From contig CAVEXN010000002.1 in assembly GCA_963620035.1 (NCBI GenBank), forward strand, positions 1-64,000: 64,000 nucleotides of DNA, written 5' to 3'. Below, piece after piece: positions 8,058 to 16,990 of the stretch; positions within the stretch are counted from its first letter, which is position 1, and each line of letters opens with the position of its first letter. The notes under the pieces are model-generated. The model had not been told where the DNA came from. It worked only from the letters and a program-made list of their open reading frames with translations, and ran no database searches. Made by a program: the position numbers and the translations under genes. This DNA is from F23-D06 sp963620035. Its GTDB lineage: Bacteria; Bacteroidota; Bacteroidia; Bacteroidales; WCHB1-69.

Positions 8058-9257
8058 ATGGAAAAAATAAAGGAACTTGCTAATCAATACTTTGAGAAAA
8101 CGGTGACGCTTTACCATGAGTTGCATCGGCATCCTGAATTGTCGGGCAAGGAGGAGCACACAGCCGCTTTCATCTGCCAAACACTTGACAGTTTAGGGCT
8201 TGAATATCAAACGAATGTCGCCGGTTACGGCATCGTAGCGCTTTTGCGCGGCACCCGGAGTAACGAGAGAAAGAACGCAAAGGGCAGAGTTGTGGCACTG
8301 CGGGCAGACATGGATGCCTTGCCCATCCAAGAAAAGACGGAACTGCCGTTCGCCTCTGCCGTACCCAATGTTATGCATGCATGTGGTCACGACGTGCATA
8401 TTGCATCTCTGTTAGGTGTCCTGATGATTTTAACGGATTTGAAAGAACAGTTTTCAGGAACCGTGAAAGCCATTTTCCAGCCCTCAGAAGAGGAATATGA
8501 CGGCGGTGCCAAATTCATGATAGATGCCAACGTGTTAGAGAACCCGAAAGTTGACGTTATCATCGGACAGCATGTCACCCCGGGCATGAGCGCCGGCACA
8601 GTAGGCTTCCGAAGCGGTGCCTTTATGGCCTCGACGGATGAAATCCACCTTACCATACGCGGTAAGGGCGGGCATGCCGCCATGCCGGCAGAAACCATAA
8701 ATCCCATTCTCGCAGGAACCGCCTTCATTGAGGAGATCAACCGCCTCGTGAAAGAAGAACAGCCTAATGATGTGCCTACAGTTCTGTCGTTCGGACGCTT
8801 TGTCGCCAACGGTTCCACAAACATCATCCCCGACACCGCCGAAATAGCCGGCACTCTCCGCACATTCAACGAAGTATGGCGCGAAGAGGTCTGTGCCCTG
8901 ATCAAAATGGCTGCGAACAACATCTCAGGCAAGTACAATGCCGTGTTCGACCTGAACATCCGGCGAGGCTATCCCGTAGTCAACAACGACCCTGAAGTCA
9001 CAGAAAGGGTGCGGAAAGATGCCATCGCATTGTTAGGACGCGGATATGTGCAGAACCTGCCACTCCGCTACACCGCTGAAGACTTTGCCTATTACCTCCT
9101 GAAATGCCCCGGCGTCTTCTACCGGCTCGGGGTGTCCAACCAGGCCAAAGGTATTACACAAAACACCCATTCTGCCACGTTCAGAATAGACGAAGATGCA
9201 CTGCGAACCTCCATTATGCTCATGAGTTACATTGCTTTCAACGAACTGAACCGCTAA
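8058..9257 (+). CDS. M20D family metal-dependent amidohydrolase
   Basis: The 399-aa protein belongs to the M20D family of N-acyl-amino-acid amidohydrolases (hippurate hydrolase/HipO-like), which remove acyl groups from amino acids or peptides with a di-metal centre. Visible motifs are 'YHELHRHPELSGKE', 'ALRADMDALPIQEKT', the metal ligands in 'HACGHDVHIASLLG', 'IFQPSEEEYDGGAKFMI' and the dimerisation-domain segment 'GKGGHAAMPAETINPI'. The last metal ligand is in 'NTHSATFRID'. It is a single gene, divergent from coaX and convergent with the beta-helix lipoprotein. The natural substrate cannot be told. Confidence 0.9.
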   Translation: MEKIKELANQYFEKTVTLYHELHRHPELSGKEEHTAAFICQTLDSLGLEYQTNVAGYGIVALLRGTRSNERKNAKGRVVALRADMDALPIQEKTELPFASAVPNVMHACGHDVHIASLLGVLMILTDLKEQFSGTVKAIFQPSEEEYDGGAKFMIDANVLENPKVDVIIGQHVTPGMSAGTVGFRSGAFMASTDEIHLTIRGKGGHAAMPAETINPILAGTAFIEEINRLVKEEQPNDVPTVLSFGRFVANGSTNIIPDTAEIAGTLRTFNEVWREEVCALIKMAANNISGKYNAVFDLNIRRGYPVVNNDPEVTERVRKDAIALLGRGYVQNLPLRYTAEDFAYYLLKCPGVFYRLGVSNQAKGITQNTHSATFRIDEDALRTSIMLMSYIAFNELNR

Positions 9258-9294
9258 TCTGCACCATTGGCACAACGAAAGCCGCCGCCGCATC

Positions 9295-10776
9295 TTATTG
9301 TCTTTTCGATTCTGACGGATAATACTCGTAAGCCCCGATGTCCGGTATGCCGTCGCGTGGGCGTCCCGGAAGGTCAATGTCGATGCCTAAGCCGGTCTTG
9401 CCTGCATCTATGGCAGGCGAAGAACTCTCAATGTTATAGTCCTGCCCATAAACTGAAATGAACTTCGGGTCTTGGTTGAAAATGCACTGACGGAAATGGC
9501 TGTCTGATTCCGCTTTCTTGACAAGACAGTTGTTGAAACTGTAGGACAACGTGGCGGCATTGTCCGTATAGACTCTCACCTCGTCACGCTCGTCGTCATC
9601 ACTCTTTGAAAGATTTCCGTAAATGATGGAATTATTGCACGTCAGTGAGGTGTTGCCTACCCATGTGTAGTTGTTGTCACTATAATAATTGGTCAGAAGA
9701 AATGCCGGGTCATTGCGCACCGATTGTCCATAATAATTGGCAATAGTGACGTGGTTTAGGGTAAAGTCACCCACTTGCAGCAACATGCTGTAACTTCCCG
9801 TGTTGCTGATCTGGCAGTTCGTCATTTCCAGATCGATGCCACGGGCAAGGACACCTATATTTGAGCAGTTCTGAATGACCGTATTGTTCACCTTAACCTT
9901 ATTGCGTGCCGCGTCATACAGCATCGTCAACTGCAGGCCTATAGCCGCATTCTTAATGACGGCATAGTCGATGACATTGTCCCTATCCCCTTCGTTTATA
10001 AAGATGCCGTCCCACTGGGCATAATCCGTTTGATAATAAGACTCAAGGCGGTCTCCGGCAAAGACCACAGGGTTGTCTTTGGTGCCATTGACCTGCAAGT
10101 TTCCTCCTGCATAAATCCACAGTCTGCTGCCGTGATGGCCATATATTTTCGTGCCCGGGTCTATGGTCAGGGTGCCGAGCGTGTCCACTGCGGCCAGTCC
10201 ATAAATGACCCATGGCTTGTCGTTCGTCCATCTCACCTGTTCATGTGCGCCTGCCACCAGAGCATATCCGGAAGACCCGGCGACGACAAAGTGTGCATCC
10301 TGTCCGAAAGCGACTAACGGGACAGACTGCCGGCGCAGTTTGTTGCAGAACAACACAGAGTCTGTAACCAGATACGGATTGTTTTGGTTTGACGGATTGA
10401 TTGTCACTTTCACAAACACGAAAATGCTGTCGCGGGCAGGGATTTCAACATCATGGAACTCCGTTCCCGCCACGCCGTCCACGTTTATGCTGTAGTATGA
10501 ATGTTTTCCGCCGGCGAGGTAAACATCCAGCGACACCGGGTCTGAACTCGGATTATGAACGGTGAAACTCCGTGTAATTGAAGATACCGTTGTAAACACC
10601 GTGTCAAACAACAGCGTATCGGCAGAAAACTGCAGTTTTACCGATTCGTCGTACCCTTGGTGACGGCATCCTGTGAAAAGAGCAGCTGACGGCACGGCAA
10701 TAGCAAAAGTCAACGTCAGCACACACAGACAACCCCAAAGGCTCTTCCATCTGTTTTTTTCAAAGTCTGATCTCAT
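9295..10776 (-). CDS. Right-handed beta-helix lipoprotein
   Basis: The 493-residue protein begins MRSDFEKNRWKSL, then a hydrophobic stretch and 'ALFTGC', a lipobox. An N-terminal beta domain ('TVFTTVSSITRSFTVHNPS', resembling Ig-like ASH/choice-of-anchor domains) is followed by repeated short strands such as 'VIDYAVIKNAAIGLQL', 'VNNTVIQNCSNIGVLARG' and 'MTNCQISNTGSYSMLL', the pattern of a right-handed parallel beta-helix. The C-terminal 'IESSSPAIDAG...DIDLPGRPRDGIPDIGAYEY' is the closing motif of many such surface proteins. Role unknown; beta-helices commonly bind or cleave polysaccharides. The 5' end overlaps truA by 17 bases, so both are probably expressed together. Confidence 0.8.
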   Translation of the reverse strand: MRSDFEKNRWKSLWGCLCVLTLTFAIAVPSAALFTGCRHQGYDESVKLQFSADTLLFDTVFTTVSSITRSFTVHNPSSDPVSLDVYLAGGKHSYYSINVDGVAGTEFHDVEIPARDSIFVFVKVTINPSNQNNPYLVTDSVLFCNKLRRQSVPLVAFGQDAHFVVAGSSGYALVAGAHEQVRWTNDKPWVIYGLAAVDTLGTLTIDPGTKIYGHHGSRLWIYAGGNLQVNGTKDNPVVFAGDRLESYYQTDYAQWDGIFINEGDRDNVIDYAVIKNAAIGLQLTMLYDAARNKVKVNNTVIQNCSNIGVLARGIDLEMTNCQISNTGSYSMLLQVGDFTLNHVTIANYYGQSVRNDPAFLLTNYYSDNNYTWVGNTSLTCNNSIIYGNLSKSDDDERDEVRVYTDNAATLSYSFNNCLVKKAESDSHFRQCIFNQDPKFISVYGQDYNIESSSPAIDAGKTGLGIDIDLPGRPRDGIPDIGAYEYYPSESKRQ

Positions 10777-11518
10777 CCCAGTTGTAACGTACATTTGACA
10801 AAAAAAGTGCGCATGCCGGCACAGAAGTTCCGGCTTTGCACCTATCTTTCTGACTCATTACATTTCCGAATTCTGCCACACTTATTTTGCCTTGTCCAAC
10901 ATCTAACAACGTGCCGACTATGGCGCGCACCATATTGCGCAGAAACCGGTTTGCAGTAATTGTGAAAACCAATTCGCCGTCGCCTTCATGCCAAACCGCC
11001 TCCGTGACATGGCAGATAAAGTTGTTCACCTGCGTGTGTACTTTCGAGAAACTGGTAAAATCATCATGTTCCAGCAGCAGTGCGGCTGCCTTGTTCATCT
11101 GTTCCACATCAAGTGGGCGGAATGAAAACAGACGGCACGGAAAAGTGTATGGGTTTTTTCGTGTTGCTATATAATAATTGTAAGTCCTGTCGATGGCATC
11201 GAAGCGGGCGTGTGCAGCATCTTTGGCGGGGAAAATGTCGAAAACCGCCACAGCCTTAGGCAAAAAACCGTTCAGGCGGCACACCAGACGGGCGCACTGC
11301 TCTTGTGTGAACTGTTGTTCCAGATCGAAATGTGCATAGTAGCACGAGGCGTGGACACCGGTATCCGTGCGCCCGCAGCCCACCACGGGGACGTGCGGAC
11401 TGTGCAGCATCAGAGAGAGTGCATGTTCCAGCGTTTCTTGCACAGATATGCGGTCGGGCTGCACCTGCCATCCGAAAAATGGAGAACCATTGTATGCCAG
11501 ATGAATAAAATAGCGCAT
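10760..11518 (-). CDS. truA: tRNA pseudouridine(38-40) synthase TruA
   Basis: TruA converts uridines 38-40 of the anticodon stem-loop to pseudouridine. The protein (252 aa from the ATG at 11518) shows 'YFIHLAYNGSPFFGWQVQP', the catalytic aspartate motif 'VGCGRTDTGVHA', 'IDRTYNYYIATRKNPYTFP' and 'RFLRNMVRAIVGTLLDVGQGK'. An ATG five codons upstream is possible, but the MRYF start aligns better with family starts and lies just downstream of a -7 promoter box. Together with the overlapping beta-helix lipoprotein gene it forms a two-gene unit divergent from the ABC transporter. Confidence 0.94.
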   Translation of the reverse strand: MRYFIHLAYNGSPFFGWQVQPDRISVQETLEHALSLMLHSPHVPVVGCGRTDTGVHASCYYAHFDLEQQFTQEQCARLVCRLNGFLPKAVAVFDIFPAKDAAHARFDAIDRTYNYYIATRKNPYTFPCRLFSFRPLDVEQMNKAAALLLEHDDFTSFSKVHTQVNNFICHVTEAVWHEGDGELVFTITANRFLRNMVRAIVGTLLDVGQGKISVAEFGNVMSQKDRCKAGTSVPACALFLSNVRYNWDEIRL

Positions 11519-11538
11519 CGTTTTCAACTTCAAGGGCG

Positions 11539-11546
11539 CAAAGATA
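11539..11546 (-). promoter_or_regulatory. -7 promoter element for truA
   Basis: Read on the minus strand this is TATCTTTG, matching TAnnTTTG, 20 bases upstream of the truA start. It lies only 11 bases from an identical box for the divergent ABC gene, so the two promoters face away from each other in a 56-base gap and probably compete for polymerase. Confidence 0.5.
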
Positions 11547-11557
11547 GGAAAAAAAGG

Positions 11558-11565
11558 TATCTTTG
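11558..11565 (+). promoter_or_regulatory. -7 promoter element for the fused ABC ATPase
   Basis: TATCTTTG, 9 bases before the ATG at 11575, would give a nearly leaderless transcript. An in-frame ATG at 11563 falls inside this box, which is the reason for choosing the later start. Confidence 0.45.
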
Positions 11566-11574
11566 CCGCTCGCT

Positions 11575-13299
11575 ATGGATAATCTTCTGGAGATATCAGA
11601 CCTTTCGTTGGAGTTCAAGCAGCAGGGCGAATGGAAAGCAGTGCTGCAGAATCTGAACCTTTCGCTCAAAAAAAGTGAGACACTTGGCATAGTTGGAGAA
11701 TCGGGGTCCGGAAAATCAGTGACCGCCTTGTCCGTCATGCGGTTGCTCAACCCTCGCATCGCTCGCTATCCGCAAGGAAGTATCCTTTTCAATGCCCAAG
11801 GAAAAGCCATAGAACTGACCCGTTGTCCGGAAAAGGAGATGCAACACCTGCGCGGCAACCGGATAGCGATGATTTTCCAGGAGCCGATGACCTCGCTCAA
11901 TCCGGTGATCAAATGCGGCAAGCAGATCACAGAACAGATATTGCTCCACGATACCATCTCGGGCGAAGACGCACGGAAACGGGTGTTAGAACTCTTTGAG
12001 GAGGTGATGCTGCCCCGCCCCGGACAGATATTCAATTCCTATCCCCACGAACTGTCCGGCGGCCAGAAGCAGCGTGTAATGATCGCTATGGCCATGAGTT
12101 GCCATCCCGACCTGCTCATTGCCGACGAACCGACTACGGCCTTGGATGTAACCGTGCAGAAAAACATCCTTGCACTGATACGAAAACTGCAGGACCGCTA
12201 CGGTATGAGTGTGCTGTTCATATCGCACGACCTTGGCGTAGTGGCGGAAATTGCCGACCAGGTGCTCGTCTTATACAAAGGGAGGACCGTAGAGAAGAAC
12301 AGCATCGAGGAAATCTTTCTCCGTCCGCGGCATCCCTACACGCAAGGGCTGCTTGCTTGTCGTCCCTCCTTGACTGAAAGGCCGCAAAGACTGCCCACCG
12401 TGGATGATTTCATGAGGGGCAAGGGACAGAACGGGGGCGGAATGGTCAACATTGTTTCCATTCCGGCAGAAGAGCGCTCCGCATTCCACCGCAACCTTTA
12501 TACACAGACACCGCTCATATCCATCCGCGACCTCAACAAGTCCTATCCCGTCCGTAAACAGAAACTGTTTGAAAAAAGGCAATATGTACAAGCCTTGCAG
12601 CATATAAGCCTCGACATTTTCGAAGGCGAGACGCTCGGGCTTGTCGGCGAGTCAGGATGCGGGAAAACCACTTTGGGGCGTTGTCTTCTCCGTCTCATCG
12701 AGCCCACTTCCGGATCGGTTTCTTACTCCGGACGCAATCTCACCGACCTCAAGACGGCACAGATGAGGCGTGTCAGGAAAGACTTGCAAATCATCCTGCA
12801 AGACCCATACTCTTCGCTCAACCAAAGGCTTACTATAGGCGATACTTTAATGGAGCCTATGCGGGTGCATCAAATCGGGCGCAACGATGAAGAACGCAGA
12901 CAGAAAGCCGTGGCGCTGCTCCGACGCGTCAACCTTGACGAAGGGCATTTTTACCGTTATCCTCACGAGTTTTCGGGCGGTCAGAGGCAGCGCATCTCCA
13001 TTGCCCGCGCATTGGCGGTAAACCCGCGCTTCATAGTCTGCGACGAATCCGTGTCCGCCCTTGACGTGTCGGTGCAAGCACAGGTGCTCAACCTGCTCAA
13101 CGAACTGAAAGAGGAACTTCGGCTGACCTACATCTTCATTTCCCACGACCTTTCCGTCGTACGGTTTATGGCTGACCGGATCGCCGTCATGCAAAACGGG
13201 CGCATCGTAGAACTCAACGAAGCCGACACGCTCTGCTGCCACCCCGAAAATGATTATACCCGGAAACTCATTGATGCCATTCCCAAAGGCATCTGCTAA
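11575..13299 (+). CDS. Fused dual-ATPase peptide-type ABC transporter subunit
   Basis: The 574-aa protein holds two complete ABC ATPase domains of the Dpp/Opp type in one chain. The first (about residues 1-265) has GESGSGKS, LSGGQKQR and 'LLIADEPTTALDV'; the second (about 310-574) has GESGCGKT, FSGGQRQR and 'FIVCDESVSALDV'. Each ends with the 'HPYT..L' or 'DYTRKL' tail typical of oligopeptide/dipeptide/nickel importers, as in YejF-like fusions. No permease or binding protein gene is adjacent, so these must be elsewhere if the protein works as a transporter. Substrate unknown; peptide uptake is inferred from the family. Confidence 0.9.
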   Translation: MDNLLEISDLSLEFKQQGEWKAVLQNLNLSLKKSETLGIVGESGSGKSVTALSVMRLLNPRIARYPQGSILFNAQGKAIELTRCPEKEMQHLRGNRIAMIFQEPMTSLNPVIKCGKQITEQILLHDTISGEDARKRVLELFEEVMLPRPGQIFNSYPHELSGGQKQRVMIAMAMSCHPDLLIADEPTTALDVTVQKNILALIRKLQDRYGMSVLFISHDLGVVAEIADQVLVLYKGRTVEKNSIEEIFLRPRHPYTQGLLACRPSLTERPQRLPTVDDFMRGKGQNGGGMVNIVSIPAEERSAFHRNLYTQTPLISIRDLNKSYPVRKQKLFEKRQYVQALQHISLDIFEGETLGLVGESGCGKTTLGRCLLRLIEPTSGSVSYSGRNLTDLKTAQMRRVRKDLQIILQDPYSSLNQRLTIGDTLMEPMRVHQIGRNDEERRQKAVALLRRVNLDEGHFYRYPHEFSGGQRQRISIARALAVNPRFIVCDESVSALDVSVQAQVLNLLNELKEELRLTYIFISHDLSVVRFMADRIAVMQNGRIVELNEADTLCCHPENDYTRKLIDAIPKGIC

Positions 13300-13320
13300 T
13301 CCCCTGAAGCCAACACTACT

Positions 13321-14271
13321 ATGACATTGATGCTAAACAAAGCCAAGGCCGCCCGCATACTGAGGACATCCGTACGTCTGCTGCTCGGGTTTTTCTTCAT
13401 TGCCACGGCAGCGCTGAAACTGTTCTCCCTTGACAACTTTGAAATCTACATCTACAGTTTCAACCTTTTTGGGTACTCCCTCTGCGCTGTGATTGCAAGA
13501 ACAGTAATTGCAGCCGAACTCTTTCTCGGACTCACGCTCGCATCCAGAATCTTCTACAAGCCGGCGTGGTGGCTCACGATGGCTATGATGGTCGGTTTCA
13601 CGCTCTTTCTTGTCTATGCAGCCCTCTTTCGGGATGACGCCAACTGCCATTGTATGGGCGACCTCGTGCAGATGCGCCCGTCGGTCTCCATCGTCAAGAA
13701 CATCATAACCATACTGTTGCTGCTGTTGGTGCGAAACGAGAAAGAACTCGTCTTCAAAAGAAAGCGTTTAGTCGGAACCGCCTTCATTGCTGTTTCCCTC
13801 ACAGTACCTTTCGCTCTCTTTCCTACCAACTCTGCCTATAAACTCTTCTCCAACAGACAAGAAATCATCAATGAAAAAGCATTCGAGATTTTCATGCAGG
13901 ATTCTACCATCCGAACACTTCAGTTAGACGACGGCAGACACCTTGTCGGATATCTGGCAGCCGGCTGCAAATATTGCAAAACCGGAGGCGCGAAACTGAA
14001 CTCCATTGTTGAAAAGCATCATCTGGACACCAACATGGTAACATTCTTCATTTGGGGGGACGAAGCGGCCATACACACTTACAAGACGGAGACCGGCGCA
14101 GACAAGTTCCGATACCAAACCGTCAATCCGGTCATAGCCATACAGATTGCAGACGGCAGATTTCCTACATTCCTGTTGCTTCAAGACGGCAACATCATCG
14201 ACATCCTAGACTACAGAGGGCTTGACGAACAGACAGTCACACGATTTCTGAACAACGAACCTTTAAACTAA
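13321..14271 (+). CDS. MauE/DoxX-like membrane protein with thioredoxin-fold tail
   Basis: Residues 1-165 have four or five hydrophobic segments of the DoxX/MauE type, with 'LLLGFFFIATAALKLFSLDNF' split by a conserved Lys, and a 'NCHCMGDL' loop that corresponds to the cysteine loop of MauE-type proteins. A further membrane segment is near 150-170. The C-terminal 140 residues look like a thioredoxin fold with a CxxC in 'LAAGCKYCKTGG' and 'RFPTFLLLQDGNIID', where cis-Pro follows F. This suggests disulfide exchange between membrane and periplasm; partner unknown. It follows the ABC gene by 21 bases. The first ATG is used; one three codons later is equally possible. Confidence 0.75.
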   Translation: MTLMLNKAKAARILRTSVRLLLGFFFIATAALKLFSLDNFEIYIYSFNLFGYSLCAVIARTVIAAELFLGLTLASRIFYKPAWWLTMAMMVGFTLFLVYAALFRDDANCHCMGDLVQMRPSVSIVKNIITILLLLLVRNEKELVFKRKRLVGTAFIAVSLTVPFALFPTNSAYKLFSNRQEIINEKAFEIFMQDSTIRTLQLDDGRHLVGYLAAGCKYCKTGGAKLNSIVEKHHLDTNMVTFFIWGDEAAIHTYKTETGADKFRYQTVNPVIAIQIADGRFPTFLLLQDGNIIDILDYRGLDEQTVTRFLNNEPLN

Positions 14272-14358
14272 CCTTATATGCCGGACCAGAAAAAAACTGC
14301 CGAACACACATTCTTATTTTCAACCTAAGTTTGTTTATAAAAAAACTATCCTTAACCA

Positions 14359-14386
14359 TTTGTCACAGCACATACTTGTATTTTTG
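14359..14386 (+). promoter_or_regulatory. Full -33/-7 promoter before the EnvC-like gene
   Basis: TTTG at 14359-14362 and TATTTTTG at 14379-14386 are separated by 16 bases, a complete Bacteroidetes-type promoter. It lies 19 bases before the ATG at 14406 and supports that start over an in-frame ATG at 14331 that lies upstream of the promoter. Confidence 0.65.
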
Positions 14387-14405
14387 TAAGTTTAAAATTT
14401 CAGCG

Positions 14406-15716
14406 ATGCGGCACAGTCTTGCAATCCATATCAGACAAATCTTTCTAATTCTCTTGTTTGCTGTCGTTTCCGGCAATTCTGCCGTTTATGCCCAAAGCAA
14501 GAACAGCAGTCAGTTGAAGAAAGACAAGCAGAGAATAGAGAATGAGATTGCCCAGACGCAGAAACTGCTGAAGAAAACCGAAAAGAACCAAAAAGCCTCC
14601 CTGCAGCAGATCGCGGTGCTTCGGAAGCAGATTGACAACCGGGAGAAGCTGATTGCCGCCCTGAATCAGGAGATCCTGCAGATGGAAGAACAGCAGGCCT
14701 TGAATCAAGAACTCATCCGGAGTCTTCAGAAGAAATTGGAATACATGAAAGCCGACTATGCCCAAGTAGTTTACATGGCCTATCGCAACAGAAAGTTGAT
14801 GGACAAAGTCACTTTTATACTGGCCTCCGAAGACTTCGCCCAAATGTTCAGGCGGATACGGTTTTACACCGTATTTTCGCACAACGTTCGCCAACAGGCA
14901 GACAAGATTTACCAGACCCAGGACGAACTGAAACGGAAAAACGACGAAATCATCGCCTTGAAAGAGGAAAAACTGCGGTTGTTGTCGGGCAAAGAGGACG
15001 AAGTGAAGCAATTGGAGATTGACCGGCGCAAGAAGACGCAGAATGCAGCGCAACTGAAAAAACAGTCGCAGCAACTGAGTTCCCAACTCAAGGCAAAGCA
15101 GAAAAAGAGGAAAGAGCTGGATGCAGCCATCAAAAGAGCCATTGAGGCGGAGATAAGCAAGGCCAATGCAAAGAACACGAAAAGCAGCACGGCAAAGAAA
15201 GGCTCCTCTGGCAGTTCCTCCCCGGCGGGCAAGAGTTCCGGAAGCAGTCCGGCATCACGTGCAACCACGGCACTGGTGTTGACGCCGGACGAAAAGGCGT
15301 TGAACAACTCTTTTGTCAGCAACAAAGGAAAACTGCCGTGGCCTGTCGTCAAAGGGGCCAAGATCAGCGATTTTGGAAACTATCCGCATCCTGATGTGCC
15401 TTCTGTTATGGTAGAAAACCGAGGCATCGACATACTGGCAGAATCCGGAACGGACGTGCGAGCAGTCTTCGAAGGAGAAGTCACTGGCATTATGGACATC
15501 ATGGGGACCAAAGTAGTCATGATACGTCATGGGGAATACATTTCCGTGTATCAGAATCTCGCCTCAGTAAACGTCAAAAAAGGGCAGAAAGTCTCCACCC
15601 GGCAAACCATCGGTAAAGTGGCGCACAACAGTTCGTCAGACACCTACGAACTTCATTTTGAAATCTGGAAAAACAACAACTACCTGAATCCCAATGACTG
15701 GCTTGCCCGAAGATAA
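14406..15716 (+). CDS. EnvC-like murein hydrolase activator (degenerate LytM)
   Basis: The 436-aa protein has a signal peptide (to about residue 34, 'SAVYAQ'), a long coiled coil (about 38-250) rich in Lys, Gln and Glu, a Ser/Gly/Ala linker (about 255-300) and a C-terminal LytM/M23 domain (about 320-436). That is the layout of EnvC, which activates amidases that split septal peptidoglycan during cell division. Active LytM enzymes use H..D and HxH to bind zinc. Here 'VENRGIDIL' has Asn-Arg where His is expected, and the HxH position reads 'LHFEIW', so the domain is probably non-catalytic, as in E. coli EnvC. engB follows 16 bases downstream. Confidence 0.88.
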   Translation: MRHSLAIHIRQIFLILLFAVVSGNSAVYAQSKNSSQLKKDKQRIENEIAQTQKLLKKTEKNQKASLQQIAVLRKQIDNREKLIAALNQEILQMEEQQALNQELIRSLQKKLEYMKADYAQVVYMAYRNRKLMDKVTFILASEDFAQMFRRIRFYTVFSHNVRQQADKIYQTQDELKRKNDEIIALKEEKLRLLSGKEDEVKQLEIDRRKKTQNAAQLKKQSQQLSSQLKAKQKKRKELDAAIKRAIEAEISKANAKNTKSSTAKKGSSGSSSPAGKSSGSSPASRATTALVLTPDEKALNNSFVSNKGKLPWPVVKGAKISDFGNYPHPDVPSVMVENRGIDILAESGTDVRAVFEGEVTGIMDIMGTKVVMIRHGEYISVYQNLASVNVKKGQKVSTRQTIGKVAHNSSSDTYELHFEIWKNNNYLNPNDWLARR

Positions 15717-15732
15717 CAAAACCGACAGCACA

Positions 15733-16350
15733 ATGACCGTGAAAAGCGCGGTGTTCGTCCAAAGTACTACCGACTGGAAAAAATGCCCGTCCGCGGCGCT
15801 GCCCGAATATGCGTTCATCGGACGTTCAAACGTAGGCAAATCCTCGCTCATCAATATGTTGGTTCAAAACGGGAAACTTGCCAAAACATCCTCAAAACCA
15901 GGGAAAACGCAGACCATCAACCACTTTCTCATCAACAAAGACTGGTATCTCGTGGACCTCCCGGGCTATGGGTATGCCTCCATCTCCAAGACGATGCGCG
16001 AGCAATGGCAGAAGATGATCAGCGACTACCTCCGTTTCCGCGAGAACCTGAAGATTGTCTTCGTCCTGATAGACTCGCGTCTGGACCCTCAGAACATAGA
16101 CCTTGAATTTATCGACAACTTGGGAGAAAACGGCATTCCTTTCGCCCTTGTTTTCACCAAAACAGACAAACTATCGGCCGGCAAAGCGCAAGGCAACATC
16201 CAACGTTACAAGAACCGGCTTTTGGAGACATGGGAAGAACTTCCGTACATCATATCATCTTCGGCTGCCACAGGGAAAGGGCGGGAAAACATCCTTTCTT
16301 ACATCGACCGCATCAACCAACAATATAACCAAAACAACAAGGCACAATGA
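15733..16350 (+). CDS. engB: Ribosome biogenesis GTPase EngB/YsxC
   Basis: EngB (YihA/YsxC) is a Ras-like GTPase needed for large ribosomal subunit assembly. The 205-aa protein has G1 'GRSNVGKSSLIN', a switch threonine segment 'SSKPGKTQTINHF', G3 'LVDLPGYG', G4 'FTKTDK' and G5 'ISSSAATGKG'. The ATG at 15733 is used; an in-frame ATG at 15694 would overlap the envC-like gene and adds residues not typical of the family. The stop overlaps the next start by four bases (ATGA), implying coupling. Confidence 0.94.
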   Translation: MTVKSAVFVQSTTDWKKCPSAALPEYAFIGRSNVGKSSLINMLVQNGKLAKTSSKPGKTQTINHFLINKDWYLVDLPGYGYASISKTMREQWQKMISDYLRFRENLKIVFVLIDSRLDPQNIDLEFIDNLGENGIPFALVFTKTDKLSAGKAQGNIQRYKNRLLETWEELPYIISSSAATGKGRENILSYIDRINQQYNQNNKAQ

Positions 16351-16784
16351 GGAAAACACTTGTCATCGTCTGCATTATGGCGGCATGCCTTTCGGGATGC
16401 CGCTCCGTGAAAGAGACCACATCGACCGGAGACCTTTGCAACATCAAATGGACTCTTGTCGCCATCGACGGGAGAGACATCGACACGGCGGCTTGTGAAA
16501 AGAAGCCTTACATCGTATTTGAGCATGACGGAAGTTACCACGGCAACTTCAGCTGCAACGCATTTTTTGGTAATTACCGCCAGAAAAAACAGAAAATAGC
16601 GCTTTCCTACAGCGGCGCCACCAAAATGCTTTGCAGCCGGATGAACACAGAAGATGCTATGATGAAAGCCTTGAAGAAAGAAATCGACTCCTTCATGTTG
16701 TCAGGAAACACCTTGACACTTTTCTCCGGCAAAAAAGAAACGATGCGCTTCGTGGACGGTGGGGAACCGGACAGCGAAGAGTAG
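16347..16784 (+). CDS. META-domain (HslJ-like) lipoprotein
   Basis: This 145-aa protein has a lipobox (ACLSGC, Cys about residue 18) and a single META domain. The signs are 'LCNIKWTLVAIDGRDI' at the start of the fold, 'GSYHGNFSCNAFFGNYRQ' and 'LSYSGATKMLCSRMNTEDAMMKAL'. META domains occur in HslJ, linked with heat and novobiocin resistance in E. coli; a general function is unknown. It is coupled to engB by a 4-base overlap and ends the envC-engB run. Confidence 0.82.
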   Translation: MRKTLVIVCIMAACLSGCRSVKETTSTGDLCNIKWTLVAIDGRDIDTAACEKKPYIVFEHDGSYHGNFSCNAFFGNYRQKKQKIALSYSGATKMLCSRMNTEDAMMKALKKEIDSFMLSGNTLTLFSGKKETMRFVDGGEPDSEE

Positions 16785-16990
16785 GTATGCGGCACGGTTT
16801 TCGCTTGTAACCTCCGTCCGCAAGAGCACGAAATGAAAAGTTTGATTTTCTCGGCTGCCGCACGAACAGACCTGCATTACAATGCGTTCCAAATTTCAGT
16901 TTCAGGTCTGAAGTTCCGGGAGCAATTATGCTAAAATGTCCAATACAAGGCGAAAGAGGATGTCGAAACAGTTCGAATGGTGAGAGTTTT

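Noticed and set aside
16785..16990. Possible gene in the gap between the META lipoprotein and rimM
   Set aside because: The only frame (from 16928) runs antisense into rimM; no coding signal. No clear terminator was found either.
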